From contig DKEX01000072.1 of the NCBI GenBank assembly GCA_002452295.1, forward strand, positions 1 through 12,555: a stretch of DNA of 12,555 bases, read 5' to 3'. The stretch is from Firmicutes bacterium UBA6811 (GTDB taxonomy: Bacteria; Bacillota; SHA-98; UBA4971). Under the pieces are notes generated by a model. That model did not search any database. It was given only the letters and a program-made list of their open reading frames with translations, and was not told the origin of the DNA. Both the position numbers and the translations under genes were made by a program. Positions 12,543 to 12,555 of this stretch are shown piece after piece. Position 1 is the first letter of the stretch, and each line of letters begins with the position of its first letter.

Positions 12543-12555
12543 GGGTGCAAAAATG

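Overview
The window is dominated by one compact minus-strand operon that encodes the complete shikimate pathway plus the first two steps toward tyrosine. In transcription order (right to left) the genes are aroH (chorismate mutase), aroF (DAHP synthase), tyrA (prephenate dehydrogenase), aroA (EPSP synthase), aroE (shikimate dehydrogenase), aroC (chorismate synthase), an aroK-aroB fusion (shikimate kinase / 3-dehydroquinate synthase) and aroQ (type II 3-dehydroquinate dehydratase). Together they supply every enzyme from PEP + erythrose-4-phosphate to chorismate, then to prephenate and 4-hydroxyphenylpyruvate. No prephenate dehydratase is present. The operon is GC-rich, uses many GTG and TTG starts with strong AGGAGG-type ribosome binding sites, and has 4-base stop/start overlaps at aroH/aroF and aroF/tyrA. 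From memory, the order aroF-tyrA-aroA-aroE-aroC-aroKB-aroQ is that of Thermotoga maritima. The strong Shine-Dalgarno sites, non-ATG starts, AroH-type mutase, class II-like EPSP synthase and T. maritima-type DAHP synthase suggest a GC-rich, possibly thermophilic Bacillota-like bacterium. Genus cannot be told.

Upstream of aroH (about 10713-11113) lies a candidate sigma-A promoter, a roughly 365-nt untranslated leader with four copies of an 8-bp repeat and several hairpins, and a strong rho-independent terminator 78 nt before the aroH start. This looks like a transcription attenuator for the whole pathway. It lacks the T-box consensus. A possible 20-codon leader ORF ends exactly in the terminator loop. 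Behind the promoter is the 3' portion of a gene (11189-11929) whose product resembles a secreted carbohydrate-associated beta-sandwich domain. It has no usable 5' end and is probably a pseudogene.

At both ends, on the plus strand and with visibly lower GC (hand count 45% in 601-660 versus 73% in 7321-7380), sit minimal nucleotidyltransferase (MNT)-HEPN pairs, a toxin-antitoxin class. The left pair (219-1096) looks intact as an ORF pair joined by an ATGA overlap, although its MNT protein seems to lack the third acidic residue. The right pair (12052-12542) belongs to a different subfamily, and its HEPN reading frame stops after 54 codons in the middle of the conserved fold. The gap between the left pair and aroQ (1097-1356) contains a short decayed-looking minus-strand coding remnant and two weak hairpins. 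The first 140 bases hold nothing I can identify.
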